Origin: Centipeda noxia ATCC 43541
Lineage (GTDB): Bacteria; Bacillota; Negativicutes; Selenomonadales; Selenomonadaceae
Reading direction: 5' to 3'
NCBI RefSeq assembly: GCF_000160555.1
Contig: NZ_GG749279.1
Coordinates: 408,778-472,777, forward strand
DNA length: 64,000 nt
Shown piece after piece: positions 16,943 to 26,635 of the stretch. Both the position numbers and the translations under genes were made by a program. The notes under the pieces are model-generated. The model ran no database searches. It had not been told where the DNA came from and worked only from the letters and a program-made list of their open reading frames with translations. Within the stretch, counting starts at the first letter, position 1; each line of letters starts with the position of its first letter.

Positions 16943-17446
16943 TCAAAATCGCATCGTAAGACCAACGCCGACCCCGTTTTCACGGGTGCCGTGATCCGGC
17001 TTAAAGTTATGATAGTTCACATTGAGATCAAGGTTGGCAATGAGCGATTTGTTAAGCCCTACTTGCGTCTCATTGAAATCCTTGCCGGCAATATAGGAGG
17101 CATATGCATTGAATCCGAGGACGCTCGGTGTACTGAGACCAAGTCCGCCGTATAGGTTGTTTTCATCTGTCGGCCCCATATCCCAACGATAGCCGCCGAT
17201 CAAACGAATATTTTGTCCGAGAACATTATACTGCATATAGATATCCTTCGGATTTCCGTACTCATCACGATCATTGCGCGCAATACCAACCGTCATCTCA
17301 TCTGTTGGCTTGTGTTCAATAAAAGCCTCTTTCGTTCCAATACCGACCGCAGTGTCGTGTGCGTCGAGATGATTAATCGGTGCCGCCATAGCTGCCGAAG
17401 AAATCGAAAGGCCTATCGCTGTAGCAAGAAGTGCACTTTTCCTCAT
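16943..17446 (-). CDS. Small outer-membrane beta-barrel protein
   Basis: A 167-residue precursor with a clear signal peptide (MRKSALLATAIGLSISSAAMA). The mature part alternates hydrophobic and polar residues with many Gly and Tyr (IRLIGGYRWD, GFNAYASYIAG, LDLNVNYHNF) and ends VGVGLTMRF. The final Phe and this pattern are the signature of proteins folded into the outer membrane. Eight strands would fit the size. It resembles small YfaZ-like or OmpW-like barrels, but I cannot assign a family. AAGGAGG precedes the ATG; the frame upstream to 17482 covers the promoter. Confidence 0.8.
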   Translation of the reverse strand: MRKSALLATAIGLSISSAAMAAPINHLDAHDTAVGIGTKEAFIEHKPTDEMTVGIARNDRDEYGNPKDIYMQYNVLGQNIRLIGGYRWDMGPTDENNLYGGLGLSTPSVLGFNAYASYIAGKDFNETQVGLNKSLIANLDLNVNYHNFKPDHGTRENGVGVGLTMRF

Positions 17447-17471
17447 CGTAAATCCTCCTTTCTGATATAGT

Positions 17472-17500
17472 ATATTATCCATTTATTTCTTTATACTCAA
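17472..17500 (-). promoter_or_regulatory. Promoter of the outer-membrane protein gene
   Basis: On the minus strand: TTGAGT (17500-17495), a 17-base spacer and TAATAT (17477-17472), with a leader of about 20 bases before the ribosome binding site. Confidence 0.7.
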
Positions 17501-17556
17501 ATTAAATTATTATTATTGTTTGATAAATTTTAGTACCTAGCACTAAATCAAAAATT

Positions 17557-18981
17557 TCAGAGAAGATTCTGCTTCGCTTCAAGTTCAGAAATAATACGAT
17601 GCTCCTCTGCCATTAGAGCCTCCGCCGCATCGAGCTGACTCTCAACCTGTTCATAAGATGTTCCCCCATAAGAGTTGCGGCATGCAACGCAAGTCTCCGG
17701 GCGAATCACCTCATATACGTCTTCATCGAAGAGTGGGGAGAGTTTCTGATAGTCAGCAAGCGACATATCACGGAGCCAGATTCCGCGTGCAATACACTGT
17801 GCTACAGATTGTCCCGCGACGGTATGTGCCTGACGGAACGGCATCCCCTTCTGAACGAGATAGTCGGCGAGATCCGTTGCATTGGAGAAATCGGCTTCAA
17901 CAGCATGGCGCATTACATCGGCCCGTACCTTCATACCGCGAATCAGCTGCGCATAAACAGCAAGGCTGAACTTCACCGTATCAATGGCGTCAAAGAGTCC
18001 TTCTTTATCTTCCTGCAAATCCTTGTTGTAGGCGAGAGGCAACCCCTTTACTGCCGTGAGCATTGCCATGAGATGACCGACGACACGCCCGGTCTTTCCG
18101 CGCACAAGTTCGGAGACATCGGGATTTTTCTTCTGCGGCATCATGGACGATCCGGTACAGTGTGCATCGTCCAATTCAACAAACGAGAACTCACGGGAAC
18201 ACCAGAGGATAATCTCTTCTGAAAGCCGAGAAAGATGCACCATGAGGATAGATGCCGCTGCGAGGAATTCGAGAATGTAGTCGCGATCGCTGACCGCATC
18301 CATACTGTTCGTATAGATGCGGTCGAAGTTCAGCTTCCTAGCGACAAATGCACGATCAATCGGCAGCGTTGTTCCAGCAAGAGCACCGGCACCGAGCGGC
18401 ATGAGATCCGTTCGCACATAAACCCCTTGAAATCGCTCAAAATCCCGCGTGAGCATGTTAAAATATGCCATAAGATGATGTGCAAAGAGAATTGGCTGCG
18501 CACGCTGGAGATGCGTATATCCTGGCATGATGATATCCTTGTTTGCATCTGCAGATTCAACAAGCGCATTTTGAAGTTCCCTGATATGGTCCAGCACCTC
18601 CACAACAGCATGCCGCACAAACATATGGGTATCAAGCGCTACCTGATCGTTGCGGCTGCGTGCCGTGTGCAGTCGGCTTCCGGCATCTCCGATGGCATCC
18701 GTGAGATGTTTTTCGATATTCATATGAATATCTTCAAGCTCCGTGCTGAACTCAAATTCCCCGCATTCGATCTGCCCAAGGATATCACGAAGCCCGGCAT
18801 TAATCGCTTGATAATCTTCCTCTGAGATAATTCCCACTCTCATCAGCATTTCAGCATGCGCAAGAGAGCCTGCAATGTCCTCGCGGTACATCCGTCGGTC
18901 AAAGCCGATGGATGCTTGGAACTCGTTGATCATCTCATCAGTCGTTTTAGAGAAGCGCCCGCCCCAGAGCTTTTCGCTCAT
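17557..18981 (-). CDS. argH: Argininosuccinate lyase
   Basis: Cleaves argininosuccinate to arginine and fumarate, the last step of arginine synthesis. The 474-residue protein has WGGRFSK at the N-terminus, [10 protein letters not shown] and the fumarase/aspartase signature [12 protein letters not shown]. Its ATG overlaps the argG stop by four bases. It is the last gene of argCJBDFGH. Only a weak hairpin is visible downstream. Confidence 0.97.
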   Translation of the reverse strand: MSEKLWGGRFSKTTDEMINEFQASIGFDRRMYREDIAGSLAHAEMLMRVGIISEEDYQAINAGLRDILGQIECGEFEFSTELEDIHMNIEKHLTDAIGDAGSRLHTARSRNDQVALDTHMFVRHAVVEVLDHIRELQNALVESADANKDIIMPGYTHLQRAQPILFAHHLMAYFNMLTRDFERFQGVYVRTDLMPLGAGALAGTTLPIDRAFVARKLNFDRIYTNSMDAVSDRDYILEFLAAASILMVHLSRLSEEIILWCSREFSFVELDDAHCTGSSMMPQKKNPDVSELVRGKTGRVVGHLMAMLTAVKGLPLAYNKDLQEDKEGLFDAIDTVKFSLAVYAQLIRGMKVRADVMRHAVEADFSNATDLADYLVQKGMPFRQAHTVAGQSVAQCIARGIWLRDMSLADYQKLSPLFDEDVYEVIRPETCVACRNSYGGTSYEQVESQLDAAEALMAEEHRIISELEAKQNLL

Positions 18982-20192
18982 TTATTCTGCCCCTCCTGCA
19001 TAAGAGCGCGCACCTTGAGCGGCAGTCCAAAGAGATTGATGAATCCCGTCGCATCTGCCTGGTTATAGACGTCGTCATGCTCAAACGTGACAAATTCCTT
19101 GCTGTACAGCGAGTATGGCGATGTTGTGCCTGCTGAAATGATATTGCCCTTGTAGAGTTTCAGACGCACCTCGCCCGTCACCGTCTCCTGCGTGCTGTCC
19201 ACAAATGCGGAAAGCGCCTCACGCAGCTGGCAGAACCACATCCCATCGTAAACGAGCTCGCCGTAGCGGATCGCAAGCCCCTCTTTGTAGTGATAGGTTG
19301 CGCGATCAAGACAGAGATACTCGAGCTCGCGATGCGCGTAGTAGAGGATCGAGCCGCCCGGATTCTCATAGACGCCGCGCGACTTCATGCCGACAAGGCG
19401 GTTCTCGCAGATGTCCACGATACCGACGCCATTGCGCGCACCAATTTCGTTGAGCTTCGTCAGCAGCTCGACCGCGCCCAGCTTCTCGCCATTGACGGCG
19501 ACGGGAACGCCCTTTTCAAACGTGACGGAAACATACTCCGGTGCATCCGGCGCATTCTCCGGTGCACAAGAAATCAGGAACATGGAGTTCTTCGGCTCAT
19601 TCGCAGGATCCTCAAGGTCGGAGCCCTCATGGGAGAGATGCCAGATATTTCGGTCCATACTGTATGTCTTATTGTCCTCGGCAACCGGTATCCCATGCTT
19701 CTTGGCATACGCAATCTCAGCGCTGCGGGAATCAAGATCCCACTCACGCCACGGCGCAATGATCTGGAGGTTTGGAGCGAGAGCCTTTACCGTCAGTTCG
19801 AATCGAACCTGGTCATTTCCCTTTCCCGTTGCGCCGTGCGCAATGGCATCTGCCCCCTCGCGCTTTGCGATCTCGACGAGCGCCTTTGCAATCACGGGAC
19901 GCGCAAACGATGTGCCGAGCAGATACTTCCCCTCATAGACGGCGCCCGCCTTGAGTGTCGGCCAAACATACTCCTCAAGGAACTCCTTTGTCAGATCGAC
20001 AATGTGCACCTTCGATGCGCCGGATGCCAGCGCCTTGTCATGAACGGGTTCCAGTTCCTCGCCCTGCCCGATGTCCGCACAGACGGCAATGACCTCACAG
20101 CCGTCATAGTGCTCTTTGAGCCAGGGAATAATAACCGAGGTGTCAAGACCTCCGGAGTATGCAAGAACTACCTTTTTGATTTGCTTTGCCAT
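18978..20192 (-). CDS. argG: Argininosuccinate synthase
   Basis: Joins citrulline and aspartate using ATP. The P-loop-like AYSGGLDTS at residues 10-18, the [14 protein letters not shown] segment and a normal length of 404 residues identify it. It lies between argF and argH in the arginine operon. The GC content and rare-codon-free usage suit a well-expressed core gene. Confidence 0.97.
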   Translation of the reverse strand: MAKQIKKVVLAYSGGLDTSVIIPWLKEHYDGCEVIAVCADIGQGEELEPVHDKALASGASKVHIVDLTKEFLEEYVWPTLKAGAVYEGKYLLGTSFARPVIAKALVEIAKREGADAIAHGATGKGNDQVRFELTVKALAPNLQIIAPWREWDLDSRSAEIAYAKKHGIPVAEDNKTYSMDRNIWHLSHEGSDLEDPANEPKNSMFLISCAPENAPDAPEYVSVTFEKGVPVAVNGEKLGAVELLTKLNEIGARNGVGIVDICENRLVGMKSRGVYENPGGSILYYAHRELEYLCLDRATYHYKEGLAIRYGELVYDGMWFCQLREALSAFVDSTQETVTGEVRLKLYKGNIISAGTTSPYSLYSKEFVTFEHDDVYNQADATGFINLFGLPLKVRALMQEGQNK

Positions 20193-20216
20193 ACTTGAAA
20201 CAACTCCTTTGTATAA

Positions 20217-21152
20217 TCAGCCGCCCATAACGAGCGCCATGATGGCTTTTTGAACATGGAGACGGTTCTCCGCCTCATCAAAGATCACATTGGCAAATTC
20301 CTCAAAGACATCCTCCGTGATCTCCTCTCCCCGATAGGCGGGCAGACAGTGCATGACAATGCAGCGCGGATCGCCTGACTCGGCAACGAGTTCCCAATTC
20401 ACCTGATAGGGACGAAAGACCGCCGTTCGCGCGTCGTGCTCCGCCTCCTGCCCCATGCTCGCCCACGTGTCCGTGACGATGACAGCTGCACCCGCAACCG
20501 CTTCCATCGGATTGTGCGTGATCGTGACGGTCGCGCCTGTTGCTGCCGCATCTGCCTTGGCATTTGCCACAACTTCGGCATTCGGCTCATATCCCTCGGG
20601 TGTTGCCACCGCGAAGTTCATGCCGACCTTTGCCGCCGCATACATGAGCGAGTGCGTCATATTGTTGCCGTCGCCGACGTATGCCATCTTCAACCCCGCG
20701 AGATTCTTGCCCTTATACTCACGGATCGTGAAGAGGTCAGTGAGCGCCTGGCACGGATGCAGGAGATCGCTGAGCGCATTGATAACAGGGATGTCCGCAT
20801 AGCGTGCCAGCTCCTCGATACACTCATGCCCATAGGTACGGATCATGATGCCGTCGAGGTAGCGCGAGAGGACGCGCGCCGTATCCTTGATCGGTTCGCC
20901 GCGCCCGAGCTGCAGGTCCCGGCTGCTGAGAAAGAGCGCCTGTCCGCCGAGCTGATACATCCCGACCTCAAAGGATACGCGTGTACGCGTTGAGGCTTTC
21001 TCAAAGATCATACCGAGGGTCTTACCCGCAAGAATCGGATGCGTGATACCCGCCTTCTGCTTTGCCTTGAGATCAGCGGCAAACGTCAGAATCTCATCCA
21101 CATCATCTGCACTGAGTGCATGGATGGAGAGTAAATCCATGCCTTTCTTCAT
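20217..21152 (-). CDS. argF: Ornithine carbamoyltransferase
   Basis: Makes citrulline from ornithine and carbamoyl phosphate. It carries the carbamoyl-phosphate motif STRTR, RTYGHECIEE, HPCQALTD, the ornithine-binding VTDTWASMG region and the HCLPA motif. I place the start at 21152, six bases after GGAGG; the adjacent ATG at 21155 is equally possible. It overlaps the argD stop. The carAB genes for carbamoyl phosphate are not in the window. Confidence 0.96.
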   Translation of the reverse strand: MKKGMDLLSIHALSADDVDEILTFAADLKAKQKAGITHPILAGKTLGMIFEKASTRTRVSFEVGMYQLGGQALFLSSRDLQLGRGEPIKDTARVLSRYLDGIMIRTYGHECIEELARYADIPVINALSDLLHPCQALTDLFTIREYKGKNLAGLKMAYVGDGNNMTHSLMYAAAKVGMNFAVATPEGYEPNAEVVANAKADAAATGATVTITHNPMEAVAGAAVIVTDTWASMGQEAEHDARTAVFRPYQVNWELVAESGDPRCIVMHCLPAYRGEEITEDVFEEFANVIFDEAENRLHVQKAIMALVMGG

Positions 21153-22369
21153 CATAGCCCTCCTTGCTCGCATATGTCAAGAATGCAGCGCTCCAAAATA
21201 CCAATCAGTTCATCCACTTCATTCTTTGTAAAAATCAGCGGCGGAATAAAGCGCAGGACATTCCCCGCCGTACAGTTGATAATAACGCCGCGTTCCAGCA
21301 TAAGCCGTGCAATCGCAGCCGCATCCTTGCTCTGCTTCATCTCCATGCCGAGAATCAGTCCTGCGCCGCGCACCTCTGTGATATGTTCCGCGAATTTCTC
21401 CTGCAAGTCCATGAGGGCCCGCTTAAAGTGCGCGCCGACGGATTTCACAGTGCTCAAAAAATCCTCATCCGCAATTGTATCAAGGACGACATTTGCCGCC
21501 GCACAAGCAAGCGGGTTGCCGCCGAACGTAGAGCCGTGATCCCCTGCGTGAAAGGCTGCGGCAACCTTTTCTGTGACAACAAATGCACCGATCGGCACGC
21601 CACCGGCAAGCCCCTTGGCAAGGGTCACAATGTCCGGCGCCGCGCCATACATCTCGTAGGCATAAAAGCTGCCCGTGCGTCCCATCCCTGTCTGGATCTC
21701 GTCAAAGATCAAAAGTGCATCATACTTGTTGCAGAGGGCACGCACCTGCTGCAGATACTCCGCCAACGGCGTGCGTACGCCTCCCTCGCCCTGAATCGGT
21801 TCGAGTAAAACAGCCGCCGTATGCTCACTCATCTTTTCTTCGAGCGCCGCAATATCATTATACGGCACATAGTCAAATCCGCCCGGCAGCGGCTCGAATC
21901 CCTTGTGGAACTTCTCCTGTGCCGTTGCAGTCAAAGTCGCAAGCGTGCGTCCGTGGAAACTGCCGAGCGCCGTTATAATCTGCGATTTTTCCGGACTGAT
22001 CGTATGCGCGTATTTACGAGCGGCCTTAATTGCTCCTTCATTCGCCTCAGCACCGGAGTTCCCAAAGAATACCTTGCCGCCTGCGGTCAGCCGAGACAGC
22101 TTTGCTGATGCATTCGCCTGTGCCTCCGTGTAGTATAGGTTCGATACGTGTATGAGGCGCTTTGCCTGATCCGCAATGGCATTCACGAGCGGAACATAGT
22201 TATGTCCTAGCACATTGACGGCAATGCCGCCAAGCGCATCCAGATATTTTCGTCCATTGACATCCCACACATACGATCCCTCGCCATGATCGAGGACAAT
22301 CGGATAGCGCGCAAACACAGGCAAGTAGCTTGCCTGGTCTTCTTTCATAATCTCTTCTGCGTTTTTCAT
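21152..22369 (-). CDS. argD: Acetylornithine aminotransferase
   Basis: A class III PLP aminotransferase acting on N-acetylglutamate semialdehyde. Seen are FFGNSGAEANEGAIK, the FDEIQTGMGRTG cofactor segment and the lysine in TLAKGLAGGVPIGA. The length is 405 residues and AGGAG precedes the ATG. Position between argB and argF supports acetylornithine, not ornithine or GABA, as substrate. Confidence 0.95.
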   Translation of the reverse strand: MKNAEEIMKEDQASYLPVFARYPIVLDHGEGSYVWDVNGRKYLDALGGIAVNVLGHNYVPLVNAIADQAKRLIHVSNLYYTEAQANASAKLSRLTAGGKVFFGNSGAEANEGAIKAARKYAHTISPEKSQIITALGSFHGRTLATLTATAQEKFHKGFEPLPGGFDYVPYNDIAALEEKMSEHTAAVLLEPIQGEGGVRTPLAEYLQQVRALCNKYDALLIFDEIQTGMGRTGSFYAYEMYGAAPDIVTLAKGLAGGVPIGAFVVTEKVAAAFHAGDHGSTFGGNPLACAAANVVLDTIADEDFLSTVKSVGAHFKRALMDLQEKFAEHITEVRGAGLILGMEMKQSKDAAAIARLMLERGVIINCTAGNVLRFIPPLIFTKNEVDELIGILERCILDICEQGGL

Positions 22370-22381
22370 TGCAACTCCTGC

Positions 22382-23266
22382 CTACGGAAGCACCATCGTT
22401 CCGATGCCGCGCGACGTAAAAATCTCCAATATGATCGAGTGATCCAGCCGTCCGTCAATGATATGCGCTTTATGCGCCCCTGCCTCGAGAGCACGGAGAC
22501 AGGCCTCCACTTTTGGAATCATCCCGCCGTCGATCACACCGCTGCGAATGTATGCTTTCGCTTCTTCCAGATGCAGCTGCGAGATCAGGCTGCTCTTATC
22601 TGCAAAATCTTTGTATACGCCCTCGACATCCGTCAGAAGCAGCAACTTCTCCGCCCGAAGCGCACCGGCAATCTCTGCAGCGACATAATCAGCGTTGATA
22701 TTGTAGCTCTCGCCATGCTCGCCCATGCCGATGGGCGCAATGACGGGGACATAATCCTGCTGCAGAAGGTCTGTAATAATCCGCGTGTCAACGGCCGTAA
22801 CTTCGCCGACATAGCCGATGTCCACCTCGCGCACGGCATCGCTTTCATACACGGCAGCCAGCTTCTTCTTTGCCTTAATCAGCCCTGCGTCCTTCCCGCT
22901 GAGACCGACGGCACGCACCCCGCGCAGATTCAAGAGGCTTACGATCTCGGAGTTCAGCTTGCCGTCCAAGACCATCTCTGCGATTTCAACCGTCTCTTCA
23001 TCCGTCACCCTGAGCCCGGAGACAAATGACGATTCCTTGCCGACCTTTTTGAGAAATCCCGTGATCTCCGGGCCCCCTCCGTGTACGAGAATCGGCTGTA
23101 TCCCGACGAACTTCATCAGCGCCACATTGCGCATGACGTTTTCTTTCAACGCCTCATTGATCATCGCATTCCCGCCGTATTTGATTACGACGGTCGTTCC
23201 GTAAAACTCCTGAATATACGGGAGTGCATCCATTAGGATCTCAGCTTTGTCTTTATCGGAGTACAT
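22382..23266 (-). CDS. argB: Acetylglutamate kinase
   Basis: Phosphorylates N-acetylglutamate. The 294-residue amino acid kinase fold protein has KYGGNAM near residue 31, VHGGGPEI and the C-terminal DGGMIPKVEA. In organisms with ArgJ this is usually the arginine-feedback step; the N-terminal helix (about residues 1-20) found in arginine-sensitive enzymes seems present. GGAGGGAG precedes the ATG. Confidence 0.96.
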   Translation of the reverse strand: MYSDKDKAEILMDALPYIQEFYGTTVVIKYGGNAMINEALKENVMRNVALMKFVGIQPILVHGGGPEITGFLKKVGKESSFVSGLRVTDEETVEIAEMVLDGKLNSEIVSLLNLRGVRAVGLSGKDAGLIKAKKKLAAVYESDAVREVDIGYVGEVTAVDTRIITDLLQQDYVPVIAPIGMGEHGESYNINADYVAAEIAGALRAEKLLLLTDVEGVYKDFADKSSLISQLHLEEAKAYIRSGVIDGGMIPKVEACLRALEAGAHKAHIIDGRLDHSIILEIFTSRGIGTMVLP

Positions 23267-23278
23267 GTCTCCCTCCTC

Positions 23279-24490
23279 TCAGGTATGGTATTCGCCGTTG
23301 ATCTTGACGTACTCATACGAGAAATCGCACGTCCAGACCTTTGCCTCCTCCGGTCCGTCGCCGAGATCGACCTCGATCACAATATCATGCGCCGTCATGA
23401 CCGCGCGCAGCGCATCTGCATCGTAGGCTGCACCAACACCGTCAGAATAAACGGGGATGCCGCCGAACTTTACGGTTGTGCGGTGCGGATCCATCGAAAC
23501 ACCGGAATAGCCAACTGCACAGATAACACGCCCCCAGTTTGGATCCTCGCCAAAGAATGCCGTTTTGACCAGCGGACTGTTTGCAACGCTCATGCCGACG
23601 GTTTTTGCATCGGCGAAGCTTTTTGCCCCCTTGACATGAATGGTCAGGAACTTCGTTGCGCCCTCGCCGTCGGCGGCAATCTTTTCCGAGATGCCTTGGC
23701 AGAGCGCAAGCAGCGCGTTCTTGAACGCCTCATAGTCCGCATTCTTCTCTTTGATCTTGGGGTTCCCGGCAGCGCCGTTAGCAAGCACAATCGCCATATC
23801 ATTTGTACTCATGTCGCCGTCAATCGAGATCATATTGAGGCTGTGCTCAATGACTTCGGAGAGGGCCTCCTGGAGCAGTACACCGTCAATATCCGCATCG
23901 GTCGTGATAAAGCAGAGTACGGTTGCCATATCCGGGCGAATCATGCCGGAACCTTTTGCAATGACGCCAAACCGGACCTCTTTTCCGCCGAGCGCAACCG
24001 TTGTCGTCCCGGCTTTGGAATACGTATCTGTCGTAATGATGGCATTCCCCGCATCCGCACTGCCATCCAGAGAAAGCGCCTTGACTGCCGCGTGAATGCC
24101 GGATTCCACTTTATCCATCGGAAGCGGCTGTCCAATGATGCCGGTCGATGCGACGATCACATCCTGCGCTCTGCATCCAAGCGCATCGGCCGCAATCTCC
24201 TGCATGCAGACAGCATCTTCCTCTCCTTGGGCTCCCGTACAGGCATTTGCACAGCCTGCATTGGCAACAATCGCATGTGCCGTGTGTGTCGCAACAACCG
24301 CCTTAGAAACATGCACGGGAGCTGCTGCAACGGCATTCTTCGTGAATGTCCCTGCAACGGCAGCTTCTTTTTCACTGTAGATCACAGCAACATCGGGATT
24401 ACCGCTTCTTTTGATGCCCGCCTTGACTCCAGCTGCCAGAAATCCTTTCGGGTAGGTAATCCCTGCTTTTGCACTCTGTTCACTAAACAT
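23279..24490 (-). CDS. argJ: Bifunctional glutamate N-acetyltransferase/ornithine acetyltransferase
   Basis: Recycles the acetyl group from acetylornithine to glutamate and may also use acetyl-CoA. The protein is self-processed at the Ala-Thr bond in DMATVLCF, about residue 185. ArgJ in this operon, with no argA or argE in the window, points to the cyclic acetyl pathway. The ATG at 24490 has TGGAGG eight bases upstream; the first ATG, five codons earlier, lies on the ribosome binding site. Confidence 0.95.
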   Translation of the reverse strand: MFSEQSAKAGITYPKGFLAAGVKAGIKRSGNPDVAVIYSEKEAAVAGTFTKNAVAAAPVHVSKAVVATHTAHAIVANAGCANACTGAQGEEDAVCMQEIAADALGCRAQDVIVASTGIIGQPLPMDKVESGIHAAVKALSLDGSADAGNAIITTDTYSKAGTTTVALGGKEVRFGVIAKGSGMIRPDMATVLCFITTDADIDGVLLQEALSEVIEHSLNMISIDGDMSTNDMAIVLANGAAGNPKIKEKNADYEAFKNALLALCQGISEKIAADGEGATKFLTIHVKGAKSFADAKTVGMSVANSPLVKTAFFGEDPNWGRVICAVGYSGVSMDPHRTTVKFGGIPVYSDGVGAAYDADALRAVMTAHDIVIEVDLGDGPEEAKVWTCDFSYEYVKINGEYHT

Positions 24491-24509
24491 ATGTATTTCC
24501 TCCATTCAA

Positions 24510-25544
24510 TTACGGATACATCGGCACAAGATCAAGCCCCGTGCGTTCATCAAATCCAAATGCAATATTCATATTCTGAATCGCTTGGCCCGCTGCGCCC
24601 TTGACGAGATTATCGATTGCTGAAAATACGACAACGCGCCGCGTGCGCGGGTCCACATGCCAGCCAATATCGCAGAAATTTGTGCCGCGGACGTATTTCG
24701 TCGAGGGATACCCTCCCCGTCCGAGCAAACGAATGAAAATTTCATCCGCATACATTTTTTCGAATGCCGCGTCAATTTCCTCGAATGCAGCGTCAGCGCG
24801 TATCGTCGCATAGCAGGTCGCAAGAATACCGCGTGAGATCGGAGCAAGATGCGGCGTAAAATTGACAATGATAGTTTCTCCCGCCTGATCACTCAGCGCT
24901 TGCTCGATCTCAGGTGTATGCCGGTGTGAAACAGCTCCATATGCCGTAAAATTGTCATAGAACTCCGGAAAATGCGAACTCTCCTTTGGGGATCGTCCAG
25001 CCCCTGACACCCCGGAGACCGCATCGACAAGCAGGGAATCCATATACACAAGATGTTCCTTTACAAGCGGTGCGAGCGCCAGAATACTCGCGGTTGTATA
25101 ACACCCGGCATTTCCGATGATACGGGCTGTACGTACTTGACTGCGATAGAGCTCTGAAAGACCATATGCACGGTCTGCATGCGAATCAACGTGATCTACA
25201 CGATACCATTCCTCATATACAGACACATCCGCGAAGCGATAATCTGCTCCAAGATCGATGATCCGCAGCGGCAAATCCGAAAGAGCCTTTGCTATCTTCA
25301 TCGCATGACCATGCGGAAGAGCAATAAAGAGAACATCACTGGCTGCTCCGATGTCATGAATTTTCTCCATGGAGTCAAGTTTATTATCATAAATTCCCTT
25401 TAAATGCGGATAAAGTTTCGATATTTGTTCGCCTGTACGGCTTTCCGAAGTCAAATATGCAATCTCTGCTTTCGGGTGTCCATGCAGAAGACGAAGAAGT
25501 TCTTCCCCTGCATAGCCGGATGCTCCGATAATACTCGCTTTCAT
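24510..25544 (-). CDS. argC: N-acetyl-gamma-glutamyl-phosphate reductase
   Basis: An NADPH-dependent reductase and the first gene of the arginine operon. It has the Rossmann start IIGASGYAGEELLRLL, the catalytic cysteine in GNAGCY and the HRHTPEIEQ segment. Its length of 344 residues is normal. A promoter with an embedded palindrome lies about 40 bases upstream. Confidence 0.96.
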   Translation of the reverse strand: MKASIIGASGYAGEELLRLLHGHPKAEIAYLTSESRTGEQISKLYPHLKGIYDNKLDSMEKIHDIGAASDVLFIALPHGHAMKIAKALSDLPLRIIDLGADYRFADVSVYEEWYRVDHVDSHADRAYGLSELYRSQVRTARIIGNAGCYTTASILALAPLVKEHLVYMDSLLVDAVSGVSGAGRSPKESSHFPEFYDNFTAYGAVSHRHTPEIEQALSDQAGETIIVNFTPHLAPISRGILATCYATIRADAAFEEIDAAFEKMYADEIFIRLLGRGGYPSTKYVRGTNFCDIGWHVDPRTRRVVVFSAIDNLVKGAAGQAIQNMNIAFGFDERTGLDLVPMYP

Positions 25545-25579
25545 TTTATCCCTTCTCTATTCCCTTTCATAAAAGTTTT

Positions 25580-25613
25580 TATAATTATACATCTTTATTG
25601 GATATTTTTTCAA
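25580..25613 (-). promoter_or_regulatory. Promoter of argCJBDFGH with possible ARG-box-like palindrome
   Basis: On the minus strand: TTGAAA (25613-25608), an 18-base spacer and TATAAT (25589-25584). The -10 box lies within the palindrome TATAATTATA (25580-25589). Its position and AT-rich symmetry suit an ArgR/AhrC operator half-site, but the match is short and unproven. Confidence 0.65.
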
Positions 25614-25621
25614 GTCTTTTC

Positions 25622-25675
25622 CAAAAAAATTTTACCGGCCTCGCAGCAGTTCAAAAACATACTACAGACCGGTAA
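25622..25675 (-). terminator. Terminator of hom-thrB
   Basis: A 7-bp outer stem TTACCGG/CCGGTAA (25632-25638 with 25669-25675) with further imperfect pairing inside. It is followed on the minus strand by aaattttttt. Confidence 0.8.
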
Positions 25676-25684
25676 ATAAGGGAA

Positions 25685-26635
25685 TCAGCCTCTTACCAGG
25701 GAATCTTTCCGGCGCAGAATACGCGCCCCCTTCGTATCCAGATGCAGATGCAAAGGCCGGGCATCGACATCATGCGCACGGAATGCTTTACGCATAGCCG
25801 CAGCAACTTCCTCCGTACAGTTTCGATGTTCCGGCACAAAAGCGATGAGACAGGGCCCCGCCCCGCTCAATACTGCACCGTAAGCCCCCGCCTTTTTTGC
25901 TGCCGCAAAGACATCAAACATTCCCGGGATAAGCGGCGCACGATAGTTTTGATGCAGGGCATCCTCGAAAGCATTCTCCAAATGCCTCTCCGAGCCTCGT
26001 GCAAGGGCTGCTGTCAGCATGGATGCATGGCTGATATTAAAAATGGCATCCTTCATCGGCACTTCTGATGGAAGCACCTGTCTGGCAGATTTCGTTGAAA
26101 GATAGAAATCCGGCACCATAACAACAAAATGTATGAGGATACGCGGTAAAAACGAAAAACACTCTACATAATTGTCCGTTACCGTATTCACTGTAAAGCC
26201 GCCGTAAATTGCAGGCGCGACATTATCCGGATGCCCCTCGATATCTGTCGCAAGCTGAAGCAGATCATGCCGACTGAACGGATTTCCAACGATAGCGTTC
26301 GCTGCTGTGAGCCCGGCAACAATCGCAGTTGCACTGCTGCCCAGACCACGCGAAAGCGGAATCCGATTGCTCATACGAATCTTTGCGCCCCGAAACTCAT
26401 CCATACAATCCGCTCTCTGCAGGAGGTACTGTATCGATTTCCATACAATATTGCGTGCATCGGTTGGAATATAGGCCGCGCCTTCTCCACGTGCCACAAT
26501 ATTCAGACCCGGCTCAGGGGTGAGCGTAAGAGTCATTTCATTGTAAATCGTGCAGGCTATGCCAAGCGCATCAAATCCGGGTCCCAGATTCGCACTGGTC
26601 GCAGGAACACGAACCCGTACCGATCGCTCGTTCAT
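25685..26635 (-). CDS. thrB: Homoserine kinase
   Basis: A GHMP kinase that phosphorylates homoserine in threonine synthesis. It has PATSANLGPGFD at the N-terminus, the ATP motif PLSRGLGSSATA and LSGAGPCLIAF near the C-terminus. Its ATG overlaps the hom stop by four bases. thrC is not in the window. Confidence 0.96.
   Translation of the reverse strand: MNERSVRVRVPATSANLGPGFDALGIACTIYNEMTLTLTPEPGLNIVARGEGAAYIPTDARNIVWKSIQYLLQRADCMDEFRGAKIRMSNRIPLSRGLGSSATAIVAGLTAANAIVGNPFSRHDLLQLATDIEGHPDNVAPAIYGGFTVNTVTDNYVECFSFLPRILIHFVVMVPDFYLSTKSARQVLPSEVPMKDAIFNISHASMLTAALARGSERHLENAFEDALHQNYRAPLIPGMFDVFAAAKKAGAYGAVLSGAGPCLIAFVPEHRNCTEEVAAAMRKAFRAHDVDARPLHLHLDTKGARILRRKDSLVRG

Noticed and set aside
17521..17556. 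Possible terminator after argH
   Set aside because: Only a 7-bp stem with a G-U pair and a 3-base loop, followed by no real U-run; too weak to list.
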